Under the pieces are notes generated by a model. The model was not told where the DNA came from, did not search any database, and saw only the letters and a list, made by a program, of their open reading frames with translations. DNA of 64,000 nt, taken from the NCBI GenBank assembly GCA_037129925.1, contig JBAXTZ010000010.1:20813-84812 (forward strand). Reading direction: 5' to 3'. A program made the position numbers and the translations under genes. The DNA is from JBAXTZ01 sp037129925 (GTDB lineage: Bacteria; Bacillota; Negativicutes; JBAXTZ01). Within the stretch, counting starts at the first letter, position 1, and every line of letters starts with the position of its first letter. Below are positions 32,278 through 40,018 of the stretch, in pieces.

Positions 32278-33381
32278 ATGCGCGTTATTTTACTTTTTTC
32301 AACCATACTCTTGATGCTAATGCTATTTTTGCTGAGTGGCAGCGCCTGGGCTTGTACCAGCTATACTACTAAGACAACCGACGGTTTGGTTTTTTATACT
32401 AGGACGATGGAGTTTGAGTCGACGGAAGTGCTAAACCATATGCGTGTAGTGCCAGTTGGTTCAAAATTTCAGGGTAGTTTGCCGGATGGTACGTTTAACG
32501 GAATGAAGTGGGTTAATAAGCATGGCTACACCGGGGTAATGTTTAATCCCGAAATGCCAATGGTCATCGATGGCGTGAACGATGCCGGATTGGCTGCTGG
32601 AGCATTGTTGTTTCCTGGCTATGGCGTGTATCAGGAATTTCTGAAATCGGATGCCGAAGAGACTATTGCCCATTGGGATGTAATCGACTGGATTCTTGGT
32701 AATTTCGCAACTGTTGCCGAAGTGCGCAAAAATATTGGTTTCGCACGCGTTACTCTGGGTAACAAAATCCATTCAGGCAATATTGATTTGCCGCTTCATT
32801 ATGTGGTGCATGACAAAGCTGGCAATAGTTTGGTACTGGAATATTCAGATGGCCACCTGCATGTATTTGATAATCCTTACGGCGTGTTCACAAACTCGCC
32901 AACGTTTGACTGGATGCTGACTTATCTGAAAAACTTCCCGACGATTACGCCGAACAACACTAAATCGATTGTTTCCGGTTCCGGTTTTGGCGAAGGCACC
33001 GGCATGGTCGGATTGCCGGGTGATTTCACACCGCCCAGCCGGTTTGTCCGGATTGTCGCGCTCACCCAATCGGCACTGCCGACGATCGGCGCTGATGCCG
33101 GACTGAATTTGGCGATGACGATTATTGACAACGTGCAGATACCGGTGGGTACTGTCCGTGATGTTGATACTAATGTTACCGCCTACGACCAGACAACCTG
33201 GACGGCAGTTGCTGACACCAGCCGGTTGCGCTACTACTATCGCACCTACAACAATCGCAACTGGCGCTATGTTGATCTCAAACAAGCGCTAATCGGTTTG
33301 AAAGCGCCGACGAGTTTCCCGTTGAACACTCCGGCGGACTATAGTGACGTAACTAGCAAAATGCTGGCGGGTGGCAAATAA
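32278..33381 (+). CDS. Secreted choloylglycine hydrolase/penicillin V acylase-family amidase
   Basis: An exported Ntn-hydrolase of 367 residues that cleaves linear amide C-N bonds. A signal peptide (residues 1-25) ends in SAWA and is followed directly by Cys26, which would become the N-terminal nucleophile after cleavage (CTSYTTKTTDGLVFYTRTMEF). The family Arg and Asp/Asn positions are visible in YTRTMEF and in GVNDAGLAAG. The later FTNSPTFDWML segment is also typical. ATG 32278 is chosen because AAGGAG lies before it; an ATG at 32254 precedes that site. Possible substrates are acylated amino acids, bile-salt-like conjugates, N-acyl-homoserine lactones or penicillin V. Confidence 0.85.
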   Translation: MRVILLFSTILLMLMLFLLSGSAWACTSYTTKTTDGLVFYTRTMEFESTEVLNHMRVVPVGSKFQGSLPDGTFNGMKWVNKHGYTGVMFNPEMPMVIDGVNDAGLAAGALLFPGYGVYQEFLKSDAEETIAHWDVIDWILGNFATVAEVRKNIGFARVTLGNKIHSGNIDLPLHYVVHDKAGNSLVLEYSDGHLHVFDNPYGVFTNSPTFDWMLTYLKNFPTITPNNTKSIVSGSGFGEGTGMVGLPGDFTPPSRFVRIVALTQSALPTIGADAGLNLAMTIIDNVQIPVGTVRDVDTNVTAYDQTTWTAVADTSRLRYYYRTYNNRNWRYVDLKQALIGLKAPTSFPLNTPADYSDVTSKMLAGGK

Positions 33382-33455
33382 TAGAATTAGTTTACCAACA
33401 AAAAAACGCGCCGGTAAATATCCAATGTCATTAAGTTAAGGAATGGAATATGAAT

Positions 33456-33503
33456 CCAAAAAAGAACTGAGTACGAAAAAACGTACCCGGTTCTTCTTTA
33501 TGG
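33456..33503 (+). terminator. Terminator hairpin after the amidase gene
   Basis: AAAGAACTGAGTACG pairs with CGTACCCGGTTCTTC around an A-rich loop, with a short T-rich tail. It lies 75 nt after the amidase stop codon. Confidence 0.6.
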
Positions 33504-33507
33504 TGTG

Positions 33508-33600
33508 CTGGGCATGAGCAACAGCTTGACGGTGAAAGTCCGTTACAGGCTTGGTCGTAGGAACTGTTAGTAGAGGGCAAAAATAAATGAAAGGACAGGA
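33508..33600 (+). mobile_element. Group II intron-like fragment (domain I remnant)
   Basis: The segment with GACGGTGAAAGTCCGTTAC, then CAGGCTTGGTCGTAGGAACTG and TAGTAGAGGGCAA resembles the 5' domain I region of bacterial group II introns. No maturase ORF and no clear domain V are seen nearby, so it would be a decayed remnant. The segment from 33601 to 33837 holds no gene I recognise. Confidence 0.45.
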
Positions 33601-33837
33601 GACTGACTTTTCTCAATCTCGCTATCTTTTCTGTTGCCTTCTCGGTACTTTCGCAAGATTGAGCTGCTTACAGTTCCGCCGGAGAAAAAATCGTCTTATC
33701 GCTCTACAGTTGTTTTTTACAACAAACAAGGCTTTGTAAGAGTGAAATAATATCCTGAACTATGGGATACCGACGCTGTTAAGTTCACGAAATGAAACAT
33801 TTTTTCAAACATTTTTCAAACATTTAAAAAATAATTC

Positions 33838-33866
33838 TTGACACAAACAACATCTCGTGGTAAACT
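33838..33866 (+). promoter_or_regulatory. Near-consensus promoter of the large non-coding RNA
   Basis: TTGACA, exactly 17 nt and TAAACT. It is one of the best promoter matches in the window, yet no protein gene follows for almost 1.5 kb. Confidence 0.75.
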
Positions 33867-33871
33867 ATATC

Positions 33872-35141
33872 TCGCCTCCAAAAACGGACTGTGAATATCG
33901 GTTGAAAGTTTGGGAGCCGGTCGGTGCATTTGACGGTTGACAATGAATAATTGACAGTTGAAAATGTGACGATTGAAGACCTCGGCGGACGAGCGTAAGT
34001 TCGAATGTAAAGCGAGGCGGCAGTAGCACGCGACTTGAAAGAGTAACGTCAAGCGGACGATGCAGACGAGTAACAACGAGTACTGCGCGACGCGGTTATC
34101 AGGAAAAGGATGGGCTGTGAATAGCGGTCGGTTCGCTGGTAATAAGAGCGCTGCGACAATCTTAAGCTAGGATTTAGGATTCAGGGCTTAGGGCATGGGA
34201 AAACCCCATATCCCAAATCCGATACCCTATATCCCAGAAAGAGATTAACGCCCCGGAACAGCAAGAGGTGGCTGACATAGCCTTTTGTAGAATGAGCTCC
34301 ATGCGGTAAGCGAGTATGGAGGAGACCACGGGGGACTGAGTCCTAACCATTCTGCAGCGAGCGGCAAAACTGCAGGACAGAGTAGCACCGGACGAGAGCT
34401 TAAGAAACTCTTCGGTTGCACAGGATGGGCGTGCCTAGTGCAGTTGACAGTGAACAGTTTACAGTTGACAGTGGAAACACTGAAAACCGGGAACTAGGAA
34501 CAGCAGACTGAAAAAGCACGAAGATACGAGCAAATCATCGGATGATTAAGCAATCTGGTTGGTGGATTTGGTAGAGCTGAGTGAATTAGGTAGTGGGAGT
34601 TGGTGGTTGTGGTACTTGTACTGCGAGCAACAGTGAACAAATACCCGGTGAGCGATGCGAACCTGATACACATACACAGATTGAAGCGATAAAGATAATC
34701 ATTCCGCCGGAAGCAAAACCGGCCAGGCTTTTGGAACAGGCAATGATGCCTATTCGGTAGTCAGTTGTAAGCTAACGGTTCACGGTGGATTCACTGTCAA
34801 CTGAGAAGGCTGCGGCAACGAAAGTAACGCGACCACCGAAACGTGAACTAACAAAGCGAACGGTGAGTAAACCCGACCGGAGAGCGCCGGACGGAGTCAA
34901 CGTAAGTTTGAACGAACAACCGTCGGACTTGATGAGTTTGAGACGTGTCAAAGCAGTTGCCGGTTGGCAGTTAAAGGTTTTCGGTGGAGACACTGAGAAC
35001 TGGAAACTGATAACCTAAAACTGAGTTCAGTACAGTCCGGCGGTTTGCGGAGTACAGTGGCAACACGGTACACGTGAACTGCGGCACAACTGACATCGAA
35101 GAACCCGCACAGCGTGATTAACGTTGGGGCGGTTTTTTTAT
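33872..35141 (+). ncRNA. Candidate large structured non-coding RNA (about 1.27 kb)
   Basis: This region runs from a strong promoter to an intrinsic terminator (CCGC with GCGG, inner CGT/ACG, then seven T, ending 35140). No frame shows coding character; the 77-aa ORF at 34785 has no ribosome binding site and biased composition. Many local helices can be drawn: CCTCG/CGAGG at 33980-34018, CTTGA/TCAAG near 34034, CTCCAT/ATGGAG at 34297-34322, CTGCAG/CTGCAG near 34351-34376, TGCAC/GTGCA near 34417-34443, and AGGC/GCCT near 34738-34750. An extended imperfect hairpin (TAGGATTTAGGATT... with ...CCCTATATCCC) lies at 34169-34238. Short internal repeats occur, such as GCTGTGAATA/GACTGTGAATA. The class is unknown; GOLLD-, ROOL-, OLE- or intron-related RNAs should be tested. 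Confidence 0.6.
35041..35141 (+). repeat. 3' domain of the large RNA, repeated at 29915-30021
   Basis: CGGTTTGC (35041-35048) pairs with GTGAACTG (35074-35081) and encloses GTACAGTG-GCAA-CACGGTAC, a hairpin with a GNRA-type loop. CTGCGGCACAACTGA and the terminator follow. The copy near 29.9 kb has the same order and terminator, with base changes that keep the outer stem. Confidence 0.7.
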
Positions 35142-35280
35142 TATGTCCAGAGAACCGCGCCGACTCGTAACAACCCGCAGTTTCCTGCAACGAATAGTTG
35201 TACAGCGCGTGTGTCCGTTCGGAAATCATATCCACACGAATTTTTATCTGACAAATATGATGTTCTTGGCGAAACTTGCA

Positions 35281-35310
35281 GCAGGAATATTTCGTTTACC
35301 AGCGAATATA
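35281..35310 (+). promoter_or_regulatory. Two-block intergenic motif, copy 5
   Basis: GCAGGAATAT and AGCGAATATA, starts 20 nt apart, about 28 nt before the chitosanase start. Copies 1 and 5 are the closest to each other in sequence. Confidence 0.5.
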
Positions 35311-35337
35311 GTAGGTATAGCGTATATGGAGGGACTG

Positions 35338-36153
35338 ATGATAAAATTGTTGCGACAGCCAGCGGGCGCGGTATTGGCTATTGCCATTTTCATAAGCCTA
35401 ACTTTACAGACATGTTCAGCGGCCACACCAAGCTTTCCAGATTCCGCGCGAAACGCGATTCTGAGTTTGACTTGTATTGCCGAAAACAGCCAAACCGGAT
35501 TCAAGTACAATTACGCGGAAAACATTGGCGACGGCCGCGGGATTACCTTCGGCATTATCGGGTTTACCTCAGGAACCTATGACGGAACAGCACTGCTGCT
35601 GCAGCTATGGGAATTAGCTCCGAAAAGTCCGTTGGTAAAATATCTGCCGGCGTTTCAGTCTATCGACAGACTTCCGCACAACGCTGATGGGTTGTGCGAC
35701 AATACTGCCGGGCTGGAAAATTTTATCGCCGATTTTGAAAAATACGGTAATGATGCGGCAGTAAAACAGGCGCAGTTAGACAAACTAAACGAACTCTACT
35801 GGCAGCCGGCGCTCTTGCAAGCACACGACTTGGGATTGTGCTATGCGATTTCAGTTGGCGAGATTTATGATGCCTGTGTCAATCATGGTTTTGACGGAAT
35901 GAAAACATTGGTTGCAACAACCACTACTCAAGCGGGCGGAACGCCAAAGACCGGCGTGGACGAGAAGCTCTGGCTCAATAAATTTCTTGATGTGCGTAAA
36001 GCAGTTTTAGCAAGCGATCCGACCTGGTTACAAGCGGTCGACCGGATTGAAATGTATCGCCGGATCTTGCAAAGTGGCAATGTTAACCTGACAACTCCGT
36101 TTCCAGCGGAGTGCTATGGTGACAAGTTTACAGTAACCGGAGTTCAACCTTGA
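35338..36153 (+). CDS. Secreted GH46 chitosanase
   Basis: A 271-residue exported endo-chitosanase. Residues 1-28 act as a signal peptide. The mature start has the GH46 pattern, with catalytic Glu49 in CIAENS and Asp65 in ENIGDGRGITFGIIGFTSGTYDG, which match the acid and base of Streptomyces chitosanases. ATG 35338 lies 3 nt after GGAGGGA-containing sequence; the longer frame from 35143 runs through the two-block motif and is rejected. It follows the large RNA region and is followed 23 nt later by a lipoprotein solute-binding gene, which may capture sugar products. Together with GH18 enzymes this suggests chitin/chitosan degradation. Confidence 0.92.
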   Translation: MIKLLRQPAGAVLAIAIFISLTLQTCSAATPSFPDSARNAILSLTCIAENSQTGFKYNYAENIGDGRGITFGIIGFTSGTYDGTALLLQLWELAPKSPLVKYLPAFQSIDRLPHNADGLCDNTAGLENFIADFEKYGNDAAVKQAQLDKLNELYWQPALLQAHDLGLCYAISVGEIYDACVNHGFDGMKTLVATTTTQAGGTPKTGVDEKLWLNKFLDVRKAVLASDPTWLQAVDRIEMYRRILQSGNVNLTTPFPAECYGDKFTVTGVQP

Positions 36154-36176
36154 GCAATAATAAAATAGGAGGAGTG

Positions 36177-37640
36177 ATGAAAAAAGTATTTGTTATCCTG
36201 TTGACAGCGGTCATCGCAGCCGGATTGTTGTGTGGTTGCGGCAGCGAGAAAAAAGCCGATGTTTCCCAGCAAGTGGAGTTAGTGTGGTACACTTTCGGTG
36301 ATAATACCGCGCCGACAGATTTGCCAAAAGTGGAAGCCAAAATCAACGAGTATCTCAAACAAAAAATTAACGCGTCGGTAAAAATTAAAGTTCTTTCCTT
36401 TAGCGATTACTCGGACAAAATGAATACCATGCTAACCAGCGGTGAGCCCGCCGATCTTGTATTTACCTGTTCCTGGGTATTTGATTACCGCATTTATGGT
36501 CCGCGTGGGGTGTTGTTGCCGCTCGATGAACTGGTGCAAAAGTATGGCACCGACATGAAAGCGATTATTCCGGACTATTTATGGAGTGTCGCCTCGGTCA
36601 ACGGCAAGCTGTATGGGGTGCCAAACTATAAAGACGAAGTGTACCAACAGGCGTTTTTGTTTAACAAAAACCTGCTTGATAAATACGGTATTGACGTTAC
36701 TGCGGTCAAATCGTACAGCGATCTTGAACCGATTTTCGCTAAAATCCACGCCCAAGATGCCGGTGTGCTCTGTCTGGACACCGAATCGATGACGGCAAGC
36801 CCGTTTAACAAGTTTGATTTTGTCATCAGCGAGTGTTTCCCCGGAGCATTTCGACTGGACGATCCGTCTAGCAAAATTATCAATCAGCTTGAAGACCAAG
36901 ACTACATAAATTTTTACAAAACCACTCATCAATACTTCAAAAACGGTTATATTTCCAAAAACGCCGGTTTGACGAACGCCAATCAGGCTGAATTCAAAAA
37001 TGGTAAAGTGCTGTGCCGGGTCGATGTAATGTTGCCGGGATTAGCACGGATTCGCAGCGAAGAGTACGGATTTCCGACGATAGCGGTGCCAGCCTATGCC
37101 GGTTCTCCGGTATTGAGCACTTCGTCGTGCTCCGGATCGATGATTGGCATCAGCGCGACTTCGCAGAATCCTGAGCGGGCGATGATGCTGTTGAATCTCC
37201 TGAATACTGACTCATACCTGCGGAATCTTGTGCAATACGGTATCGAAAATGTGCACTATAAGAAAATCAGCGGTCAGGTTATCAATTTACTGCCGGAGAG
37301 TAAAAATTATCAAATGGCGGGGTTTGCCCTCGGCAACCAGTTTATTGCCTACACTACTAATCAGTTGCCGGCGGACTATTTAGCGCAATTGAAAAAATTC
37401 AATGACAGCGGCGTAAAATCACCCGGACTTGGCTTCGCATTTGATACTGAACCGGTTAAAAACGAGATATCGGCAATCAGCAATATCGTTGCGCAGCACG
37501 ACAAGTCAATTTTGACTGGTTTTATCGATCCGGTTAGCGGACTAGCAGATTTGAACGCAAAAGTTAAAGCCGCCGGAATGGACAAAGTCTTAGCTGAGAT
37601 GCAAAAACAGGTAGATGCCTGGAAGAAGACGAAAAAATAG
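36177..37640 (+). CDS. Extracellular solute-binding lipoprotein, family 1-like (LipO/YtcQ type)
   Basis: A 487-residue ABC-type binding lipoprotein. The lipobox LLCGC places the modified Cys near residue 21. The mature part has the large two-domain layout of oligosaccharide receptors: VWYTFGDNTAPTDLPKVEAKINEYL at the start, MLTSGEPADLVFTCSW, and KLYGVPNYKDEVYQQAFLFNKNLLDKYGIDV. ATG 36177 follows AGGAGG. It lies 23 nt after the chitosanase gene and probably shares its transcript, so chitosan oligomers are plausible ligands. No permease genes are adjacent, so the membrane part must be elsewhere. Confidence 0.87.
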   Translation: MKKVFVILLTAVIAAGLLCGCGSEKKADVSQQVELVWYTFGDNTAPTDLPKVEAKINEYLKQKINASVKIKVLSFSDYSDKMNTMLTSGEPADLVFTCSWVFDYRIYGPRGVLLPLDELVQKYGTDMKAIIPDYLWSVASVNGKLYGVPNYKDEVYQQAFLFNKNLLDKYGIDVTAVKSYSDLEPIFAKIHAQDAGVLCLDTESMTASPFNKFDFVISECFPGAFRLDDPSSKIINQLEDQDYINFYKTTHQYFKNGYISKNAGLTNANQAEFKNGKVLCRVDVMLPGLARIRSEEYGFPTIAVPAYAGSPVLSTSSCSGSMIGISATSQNPERAMMLLNLLNTDSYLRNLVQYGIENVHYKKISGQVINLLPESKNYQMAGFALGNQFIAYTTNQLPADYLAQLKKFNDSGVKSPGLGFAFDTEPVKNEISAISNIVAQHDKSILTGFIDPVSGLADLNAKVKAAGMDKVLAEMQKQVDAWKKTKK

Positions 37641-37660
37641 TCAAAACGGCAGTGAAGCAA

Positions 37661-37697
37661 GAAACCCCGCTATCAGTTGATGATGAGCGGGGTTTCT
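37661..37697 (+). terminator. Terminator after the chitosanase-lipoprotein operon
   Basis: AAACCCCGCT pairs perfectly with AGCGGGGTTT, followed by a short T-rich CTCTG tail. Confidence 0.7.
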
Positions 37698-37731
37698 CTG
37701 CGTGCTGCGATAGCGGTCGAATATTTTGGTC

Positions 37732-37775
37732 GGTCAGGAGCTGGTCAGCAGTTGGTCAGAACCTGGTCAGAATAG
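37732..37775 (+). repeat. Four 11-bp direct repeats GGTCAG-N5
   Basis: GGTCAG occurs at 37732, 37743, 37754 and 37765, exactly 11 bp apart, ending 47 nt before the proposed start of the PAP2-like gene. One-helical-turn spacing suggests cooperative binding of a regulator on one DNA face. Confidence 0.75.
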
Positions 37776-37821
37776 TGGTGTAAAGTTTAGAACAGGGCAA
37801 CAGTGGTTGCCAGAGGTGCTT

Positions 37822-38316
37822 GTGGTTACACTTGAGCAGTTGCGCAGTATAATAATTATATTGGCGGTTAATAGCGTTTATGCTTTCGAACTGGTGTTCA
37901 TAGTTATGTGGTTAGCCGGGCGATCCAAAACGACGCGGCTTACCTTTCGTAAACGCGTCATCTACGCGTTCCTTTCCGCGGTTGTCGCGCTAGCAGTAAA
38001 TTTGGCTTTGAGCGTAGTTCTGTTGTTTGCCGTTGATGACACAGCCGGTGGTAGTGCAATAGCAATCAGCCTTTTTTTCGGCAGGCGAGCAGCTGGCGGG
38101 ATGTTACTTTTGACATCGGCGCTCATCGCGCTTTCGCGCATTTATTTTGGCGAACAATCTTCATCAGCGGTGCTTGCGGGGTTGGCTATCGGTATTGGCT
38201 GCGCTTGGTTAGTAGAACGCAATCGCTCAATTTGCGACAAATTTGTCGAACCGTCACTGGCGCTATATGATAAAATTATCGACCGCTTTCCCGAATTTAG
38301 GGATATTGGTTTTTAG
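37822..38316 (+). CDS. PAP2-like membrane protein lacking catalytic residues
   Basis: A 164-residue protein with four to five membrane segments whose layout follows BcrC/undecaprenyl-diphosphatase PAP2 proteins: a Lys/Arg-rich loop (TFRKRVIYAFLSAVVALAVN), then a segment equivalent to the PSGH region, then ALSRIYFGEQSSSAVLAGLAIG. The catalytic signature SRx5Hx3D is reduced to SR...Q...A, the RP of motif 1 is missing and no PSxH is present. It is therefore probably inactive as a phosphatase and may act as a regulator, receptor or resistance factor for lipid phosphates. The start is uncertain: GTG 37822 follows CAGAGG; the frame is open from 37726 through the 11-bp repeats. Confidence 0.6.
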   Translation: MVTLEQLRSIIIILAVNSVYAFELVFIVMWLAGRSKTTRLTFRKRVIYAFLSAVVALAVNLALSVVLLFAVDDTAGGSAIAISLFFGRRAAGGMLLLTSALIALSRIYFGEQSSSAVLAGLAIGIGCAWLVERNRSICDKFVEPSLALYDKIIDRFPEFRDIGF

Positions 38317-38372
38317 ATATCGACTCAGATCCATAAGAAACGCTCTAAAATCAGTATTAAGAGGAGAATTAC

Positions 38373-39356
38373 ATGAAAAAATTTATTCTGATAACAGCAC
38401 TATTAATCGCAGCGACACTGGTCTTAGCCGGTTGCGGGCCAGCTGATTACAGCCATACGTTCAAAACCTTGAACAAACTGGACAACTACGTTGATGGCAA
38501 CTACAGCCATTATCTAGTATGTTATGAACCGGCGCAAAACGATTTCCGTGTAGGGCTCGAAGACGATGTCGCGGCGCAATTACGCGCTCGGGGTATCGCT
38601 GCTAAAGCTTTTCACCAATACTTTGATGTTCAAAAAACACCACTGTCCCAAGTTCAACTGGAACAATTGTTAACAGCTGGTGATTATGACGCCATACTCA
38701 TCTTTGGCGAGCAGGACAATTATTCCGGCAAAAACGGCTATAACCAACTGTTCAATATTGCCAACCCTTCTAACACTCCGCCAAAACCCGGTTTGCAAAC
38801 TGTATATGCCAAAGTTTACTCGGCGCAGTCCGGCGATCTAACCTGGAAAACCGCTGCCACGCTCATTCATCCGTTAGACACCGCTCACTTCACGCCACTT
38901 ACGACAACAGCAATTGCCAATGACTTAGTCAATTGGCTGAATAACGATGATTTGCTCAATAGTAAATATAATTTGCCGCCGCAGCAAGCGGTAAAAATGC
39001 TGGCGTTGCCCAATTTAACGATCGACAGCAGCAAGGCAATAAAACCTGGCGCGCCGAATACTTTCGAACTAAAAGCGCCCAATTTTGACGGTAAATATCT
39101 GGTGCAGGGATTTAGTCCGGTGGGCAGCGGCAATAACGTAGTCCTTGGCTATTCGGCTAAACTGGCGGGCGGAAAATTCAATATTGTTGTTACCGATAGC
39201 CAGAATCAACCGCTATATGTTCTGGGAAGCGGCATGACCGGCAATGCCTTTATCAGCAGCTCGAAATATAAAGATTTTAAGATCTATTTTGTTGGTCAAC
39301 AGGTCAAAGATCTCGATGTGAAATTGACGATGAGAAAAGAAGCTTCCTTAAAATGA
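38373..39356 (+). CDS. Lipoprotein of unknown function, 327 aa
   Basis: The signal peptide ends in the lipobox LAGC (modified Cys near residue 21). The mature protein starts GPADYSHTF. An alpha/beta N-terminal half follows (SHYLVCYEPAQNDFRVGLEDDVAAQLRARGIAAKAF and DYDAILIFGEQD), recalling DUF4136/YajG-like lipoproteins that answer envelope stress. The C-terminal half (from about 210) looks like a beta-sandwich and could bind a partner. The start follows AGAGGAG. It stands 56 nt after the PAP2-like gene and ends at a strong terminator. I do not recognise a specific family, so function is open. Confidence 0.7.
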   Translation: MKKFILITALLIAATLVLAGCGPADYSHTFKTLNKLDNYVDGNYSHYLVCYEPAQNDFRVGLEDDVAAQLRARGIAAKAFHQYFDVQKTPLSQVQLEQLLTAGDYDAILIFGEQDNYSGKNGYNQLFNIANPSNTPPKPGLQTVYAKVYSAQSGDLTWKTAATLIHPLDTAHFTPLTTTAIANDLVNWLNNDDLLNSKYNLPPQQAVKMLALPNLTIDSSKAIKPGAPNTFELKAPNFDGKYLVQGFSPVGSGNNVVLGYSAKLAGGKFNIVVTDSQNQPLYVLGSGMTGNAFISSSKYKDFKIYFVGQQVKDLDVKLTMRKEASLK

Positions 39357-39406
39357 CAAAAAACTAACCTGTCGCTAGCTTGAAACTTGCGGCAGGTTAG
39401 TTTTAA
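39356..39406. terminator. Bidirectional terminator between lipoprotein and marR-like genes
   Basis: AAAACTAACCTGTCGC pairs with GCGGCAGGTTAGTTTT around a 13-nt loop, with an A run before and a T-rich run after, serving both convergent genes. Its arms resemble the terminator at 1424-1470. Confidence 0.85.
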
Positions 39407-39414
39407 ATAAATGC

Positions 39415-39873
39415 TTATACAATTTTTTGCAAAATTGTGTGTACATTTTCAAAAGTCATTGTAAGTTCCTTGAGGTCGGCTACGCTCAACTGGTTTAGTC
39501 TGGCGGCAAATATTTCTAGCACTTCGGCTTCACGACTTACTACAAACTCCTGTCCAGTTTCCGTTAAACGAATATTTATTACCCGTCGGTCCTCTGCGCC
39601 GCATTCGCGAGCGACAAATTGCTCCTGAAACAATTTGTCAACCAATAGCGTCACCTGTTGCTTGGGCATATGCATTTCATCGGCCAGCGCCGACATCGAC
39701 AAACTGTTTCGCCGCCGCAGAACGAACATGACCCGCATTTGCATTGGCGAAAGACCGGTTTTCGATTGTTGCAGCACCGCGCGAAAAAACTTTATATCCA
39801 TTAGCTGACCTGTTGCCATCAGCAGTTTAGCGGTTATTTTCGCATCCATAATCCACCCGATACTTATTGACAT
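39415..39873 (-). CDS. MarR-family transcriptional regulator
   Basis: A 152-residue winged-helix repressor. The DNA-binding region is LSMSALADEMHMPKQQVTLLVDKL, followed by the wing with AEDRRVINIRLTETGQEFV; flanking helices form the dimer interface. ATG 39873 is used; an in-frame ATG at 39849 with GGGTGG upstream is an alternative. It is divergent from a seven-gene efflux operon, and the region between carries a long inverted repeat, so it probably represses the pumps and itself and is released by a drug-like ligand. Confidence 0.88.
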   Translation of the reverse strand: MSISIGWIMDAKITAKLLMATGQLMDIKFFRAVLQQSKTGLSPMQMRVMFVLRRRNSLSMSALADEMHMPKQQVTLLVDKLFQEQFVARECGAEDRRVINIRLTETGQEFVVSREAEVLEIFAARLNQLSVADLKELTMTFENVHTILQKIV

Positions 39874-39887
39874 TTTGGCTCTACAAA

Positions 39888-39921
39888 TCTACAATAGTTA
39901 ACAAATGTGTACTGTTGTAGA
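39888..39921. promoter_or_regulatory. Inverted-repeat operator between marR and the efflux operon
   Basis: TCTACAATAGT and ACTGTTGTAGA (10 of 11 symmetric positions) are separated by 12 nt; a further CTACAAAT half-site precedes at 39881. The TTGTAGA half-sites fit known MarR-type operators. It lies where a repressor could block both divergent transcripts. Confidence 0.7.
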
Positions 39922-40018
39922 TTAAGAACAGTCACCATTTGGTTACCGACGTTTCTATGATTCTAACATAACCACCTCCGATTGAAAAGCAGAAATGATT
40001 TTGGAAGGATCGGCGAAA

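Noticed and set aside
33900..35000. CRISPR-like repeats (recurring TTGACAGT and CAGTTGAC words)
   Set aside because: Spacing and sequence are irregular; no direct repeat of 25-40 nt with even spacers and no cas gene in the window.
34785..35018. ORF of 77 codons (and a 73-codon ORF opposite) inside the large RNA region
   Set aside because: No ribosome binding site, composition unlike the surrounding genes, overlapping frames on both strands, and the stretch is better explained as structured RNA.
35143..35337. N-terminal extension of the chitosanase frame
   Set aside because: It begins right after the RNA terminator, includes the two-block motif and would bury the signal peptide; ATG 35338 has GGAGGGA upstream.
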